Source: Polyangia bacterium
Lineage (GTDB): Bacteria; Myxococcota_A; Polyangia; Polyangiales; Polyangiaceae
DNA: 16,535 bases
NCBI GenBank assembly: GCA_030433055.1
Contig: JAUILJ010000052.1
Coordinates: 1-16,535 of the forward strand
Direction of reading: 5' to 3'
Below are positions 13,864-16,535 of this stretch, in pieces. Made by a program: the position numbers and the translations under genes. The first letter of the stretch is position 1, and every line of letters starts with the position of its first letter. A model generated the notes under the pieces. The model had not been told where the DNA came from. It made no database searches and saw only the letters and a program-made list of their open reading frames with translations.

Positions 13864-14239
13864 CTTCACGGGTTTTGCGTCGCCCGCGCGCCCCCGATCT
13901 CACTCGCTGGGGAGCAGCGCTGGCCAGGCCGCGAGACCTTTCACAAATGAAAATATTTGGACAACGCCAAAGAGCGAAAACGTAGCGCAGGGTTAGGCGC
14001 CGTAGCTCGCACCCTGAACCTCCCTCCGGGCCGACCCACCGAGGGACGCAGGAGCGAACGTGTGTTTGGTCAGGTCCAGCACCCGGCCCGCCAGCCGCGG
14101 CGCCCGGTCGCCCAGGGCACCTGTACGCCCAGGACAAACATCCGCCAAGACTGTGAGCCTCCGAGCGCTCAGGAGCGGTCTGCGCTCGAGGGGGGACGCT
14201 CTGGGGGCGGCACCTGGTGTCTGTGAGGGGGTTGGATCG

Positions 14240-14275
14240 GGGGGTGAGCCGGCACCGCAGCCTACCCTCACCCCC
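14240..14275 (-). terminator. G/C-rich hairpin downstream of the GH31 gene
   Basis: GGGGGTGAG (14240-14248) and CTCACCCCC (14267-14275) form a perfect 9-bp stem with an 18-nt loop, about 50 nt past the GH31 stop codon. No U-tract follows on the minus strand. A second GTGAGGGGG copy at 14224-14232 could compete for pairing. It plausibly marks the 3' end of the glycosidase transcript. Confidence 0.35.
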
Positions 14276-14324
14276 GCACCCAACATATCCACATGGCAAT
14301 CCACCAGCGCAGCAGGCGCACGGC

Positions 14325-16535
14325 TTACAGCGTGGCTTGCACGCTGTGGCTGCCGGGGCCGAGCTTGACGTGCAGGGTGCCACCCACGGCCGCGTCGAAC
14401 GTCCAGCCGGAGGGCGCCGCCTCGAGCTCCTGGATGCTCCCGACCTGGCTCAGCGCGCTGCCGTCCGCGTTGACGGCGCTGGGAGCCTGCCCCACTGCGA
14501 TGACCTCGAACCACGTGCCTTGCTGGAACTCGGCGCCGTCGGAGCTGCTCAGCTCGAGGCCCGCTTCGGTGCGCTCCGCACCGAGCACTGCGCCATCGAA
14601 GACGGAGAACGTCGCCGCTTCCCCTGCGACCAGTCGCGCATAGAGCACTCCCGCGCTGGTGGCGTACGAGTCGACCTCCGCGGGCAGCGTGGTGGGAGCC
14701 ATGGTGTCGATGGTCGGGCGCAGCATCGGGATGATGCCACCCTCCCGGACGTAGACCGGGATCTGCCCGAGGGGCGCGTCGACGGTGACGCTGGCGTTGC
14801 CTTCTTGAACGGCGCCGGTCCACCAGTTCACCCAACGCCCGGGCGGGAAGCTGACCTCACGGCTGCGGGCGTCGCGGTCGATGACCGGAGCCACCAGGAT
14901 TGAATCCCCGAGGAGATAGATGTCGTTGGGGTGCGCTCCCAGCTCGGGATAGGCGAGCCCCAGCGGGCGAGCGATGGGCCGCCCGGTGGTCTTGAGCTCT
15001 TGGGCGTAGGTCCAGAGATAGGGAAAGAGCCGCAGGTGCACGCGGGTGTAGACCCGATACCAGTCGAGCATCTCCTGATCGAAGCCAGGGCCGCCCTCGG
15101 GATCCCACGCTACGGTGTTGGAGCTGGTGCCGATCTGCATCACGGGGGAAAACGCCGTCTGCTCGAACCAGCGGGTGAACAGCTCCTTGTCGGGGGGTGA
15201 GTGCTTGTAGCCGCCCGTATCCGACGCAAAGAACGGAAAGCCCGAGGCGCCCAGGCTGAGTCCCGCAACGATGCTCGCGGGGAGGCCACCGACTCCCTTC
15301 ACGGTGCTGCCGTTGTCGTCGAACGGCTCGGCGTGCTTGTGGAACGTCGCGTCGAGATCTCCTGGCCAGATCACGTTGACGTTCACCTGGTCCCCGGCGG
15401 TTCCGCCGCGACAGATCAGGAAGCCGCCGTCTTCGGGCAAGGTCTCCGCGTAGACGCGGTGATAGAAGCGCTGGTAGCCCGCGTGCATTGTGCGCTCGTC
15501 GCTGCCGTCGGCGAACACCCACTCGTTGCGCGCGTTGGTGAGCCCGGGCACGACGTCTTCGGCGTAGTCGAGCTTGTAGCCCTCGATCCCCATCGCCTTG
15601 TACTTGCCGATTTGCTTCTGCCACCAGGCGAACGCGTCGGGGTTCGTGAAGTCGATGGGGCGCCCCCACTTGTTGAGCAACAGCCCCGAGGTGGTCGGGT
15701 AGTACCCCCCCGCCTCGGCCTCGGCGCGCAGGTCCGCGGTGTCAGCCGCTTGGTCCTTCTCGTCGAGGTAGGGCGTGTGCCATAGTGCCATACGGAAACC
15801 CAGCGAGTGGGCTTCGTCGATCATGGCCTGAGGGTCGGGGAACTGAGACGGCAAGAAGTCGAAGGTGTTCACGGCCGTGGCGTAGGGCCGGTCGATCCAC
15901 ATTCCGCTCGTAGCCAGATCGAGATCGCGGATCGTGTGAGCGTCCGCCAAGAACTCCGCTTGGTCCTTGTTCTCATCCCGCCACACCCACGGGCCCAGCG
16001 CCCAGCGCGCGGGCAGCGACGGGTAGCCGGTCACGTCATAGTAGAGGCGCGTGACATCCAGTGGGTGATCGGCGCCGAAGAGGTGAAAGCGCAGCCCTTC
16101 AGCGGAGCCGACCCCCGTACCAAACGCCGCCTCCACGAGATCCGGCTCGGCTGGGTCGGCCGCCACCGCGAACGCTCCGGGGCGATCCGACTCCACGTAC
16201 AGCCCCCAACCAGTCGTCCCAGTCAGGAACGGCACAGGCACGTGCGCCTCGAAATAGCCACTCTCGATGCTGGAATCGACCTCGATCTGCATGGGACGAA
16301 CCTTGCCCCGGTGGTTCACGTCGTCGAAATACTCACCCAGGCCGTAGAAGCCCTCTTCCGTGTTTCCCCGCGGACGTAGACGAAAGAAGGCGATCGGAGC
16401 GCTAGCGTCCTCGGGCTTCCACAGCGCGGAGAAACGACCCGGCGCTGGCGCCTCGAACACCAGGCTCCCTCGCCTACCCTCGGGGTAGCTGAGCTCCAGC
16501 GTTAGGCTGTGGTCGTCCTGCGCGACCACTCGCAT
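14325..16535 (-). CDS. Glycoside hydrolase family 31 (alpha-glycosidase), 5' end missing
   Basis: At least 736 aa of a retaining alpha-glycosidase, probably alpha-glucosidase- or alpha-xylosidase-like. The order fits GH31: N-terminal beta domain (about 1-170, with EGFYGLGEYFDDVNHRG at 61-77), (beta/alpha)8 barrel (about 175-520), and C-terminal beta domains. Barrel landmarks are the subsite aspartate D215 in MWIDRPYAT, the nucleophile D323 in GYKLDYAED, R377 in the ICRGG segment, the acid/base D393 in IWPGDLDATF, and FASDTGGY at 436-443. A last strand-rich domain (about 615-736) ends the protein. The window begins in the middle of strands of the N-terminal domain, so the ATG at 16535 is probably internal and any signal peptide lies outside. 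It is transcribed toward the kinase unit but is separated from it by 0.5 kb. Substrate is not decidable from sequence; the family call is firm. Confidence 0.9.
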   Translation of the reverse strand: MRVVAQDDHSLTLELSYPEGRRGSLVFEAPAPGRFSALWKPEDASAPIAFFRLRPRGNTEEGFYGLGEYFDDVNHRGKVRPMQIEVDSSIESGYFEAHVPVPFLTGTTGWGLYVESDRPGAFAVAADPAEPDLVEAAFGTGVGSAEGLRFHLFGADHPLDVTRLYYDVTGYPSLPARWALGPWVWRDENKDQAEFLADAHTIRDLDLATSGMWIDRPYATAVNTFDFLPSQFPDPQAMIDEAHSLGFRMALWHTPYLDEKDQAADTADLRAEAEAGGYYPTTSGLLLNKWGRPIDFTNPDAFAWWQKQIGKYKAMGIEGYKLDYAEDVVPGLTNARNEWVFADGSDERTMHAGYQRFYHRVYAETLPEDGGFLICRGGTAGDQVNVNVIWPGDLDATFHKHAEPFDDNGSTVKGVGGLPASIVAGLSLGASGFPFFASDTGGYKHSPPDKELFTRWFEQTAFSPVMQIGTSSNTVAWDPEGGPGFDQEMLDWYRVYTRVHLRLFPYLWTYAQELKTTGRPIARPLGLAYPELGAHPNDIYLLGDSILVAPVIDRDARSREVSFPPGRWVNWWTGAVQEGNASVTVDAPLGQIPVYVREGGIIPMLRPTIDTMAPTTLPAEVDSYATSAGVLYARLVAGEAATFSVFDGAVLGAERTEAGLELSSSDGAEFQQGTWFEVIAVGQAPSAVNADGSALSQVGSIQELEAAPSGWTFDAAVGGTLHVKLGPGSHSVQATL

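Larger units (their letters stand above)
13814..14324. other. Non-coding gap between the kinase promoter and the GH31 gene
   Basis: About 510 bp with no convincing gene. The open frames here are Arg/Pro/Cys-rich, lack any domain, and run into neighbouring genes. It contains a short hairpin followed by five T on the plus strand (13838-13863). It also contains an AT-rich patch with a TTTCA-4 nt-TGAAA dyad (13939-13952) next to AAATATTT, and a G/C-rich inverted repeat at 14240-14275. The AT-rich patch could hold a promoter or protein-binding site. The rest looks like ordinary GC-rich spacer. Confidence 0.5.

Noticed and set aside
13957..14226. 89-residue plus-strand open frame in the gap
   Set aside because: No ribosome binding site, Arg/Pro-rich random-looking product, no domain.
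13706..14383. 225-residue minus-strand open frame filling the large gap
   Set aside because: It starts inside the GH31 gene in another frame and runs through the kinase promoter. The translation is Cys/Arg/Pro/Gly-rich with no fold signature.
1..16535. tRNA, rRNA, CRISPR, insertion sequence or integrase signals
   Set aside because: Scanned for by eye on both strands; no cloverleaf-like segment, regular spacer array, transposase/integrase motif or terminal inverted repeat was found. A tRNAscan or profile search could not be run.

Overview
The window is about 16.5 kb of GC-rich bacterial DNA that reads like a Myxococcota chromosome, probably a Polyangiales (Sorangiineae-like) member. This is inferred from three things: two Hanks-type Ser/Thr kinases and a multi-PAS hybrid histidine kinase within 14 kb, Gly/Ser-rich low-complexity lipoproteins, and a kinase partner of a helical plus PEGA-like type that I associate with myxobacteria. 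There is no rRNA, tRNA, CRISPR, insertion sequence or phage gene, and no sign of recent transfer.

Layout. (1) 40-948 (+) is an LCMT/TcmP-type methyltransferase whose stop lies 2 nt from the stop of the convergent kinase gene at 951-2915 (-). That kinase has an N-terminal cytoplasmic catalytic domain and a C-terminal multi-pass membrane domain. (2) A 138-bp divergent promoter region separates it from 3054-5402 (+), a soluble hybrid histidine kinase (three PAS, HisKA, HATPase, receiver). The histidine kinase gene ends inside a perfect 12-bp hairpin. (3) 9481-5484 (-) holds three co-directional genes: heme A synthase (ctaA), a large alpha/beta-hydrolase-like lipoprotein, and a queuosine-precursor transporter (YhhQ/QPTR family). 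(4) 9697-11010 (+) encodes a Gly/Ser-linker lipoprotein with a repeat (propeller-like) domain carrying four CX4C motifs. (5) 13671-11033 (-) is a two-gene unit of a membrane Ser/Thr kinase and a secreted or membrane-anchored PEGA-like protein, joined by a hairpin that overlaps the second start codon. A good sigma70-like promoter lies upstream. (6) 13814-14324 is a non-coding gap with an AT-rich patch and hairpins. (7) 14325-16535 (-) is most of a GH31 glycoside hydrolase, cut by the window edge.

How the genes may work together. The regions look like separate transcription units rather than one pathway. Two kinase loci (951-5402 and 11033-13671) are signalling modules. The middle minus-strand set is respiratory and housekeeping (heme A, queuosine salvage) with an exported hydrolase between. 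I see no clear-cut new defence or biosynthetic system. The most unusual items are the kinase/PEGA-like pair with its start-codon hairpin, the CX4C repeat lipoprotein, and the large hydrolase lipoprotein. Functions are inferred from motifs read by eye; no database search was possible.
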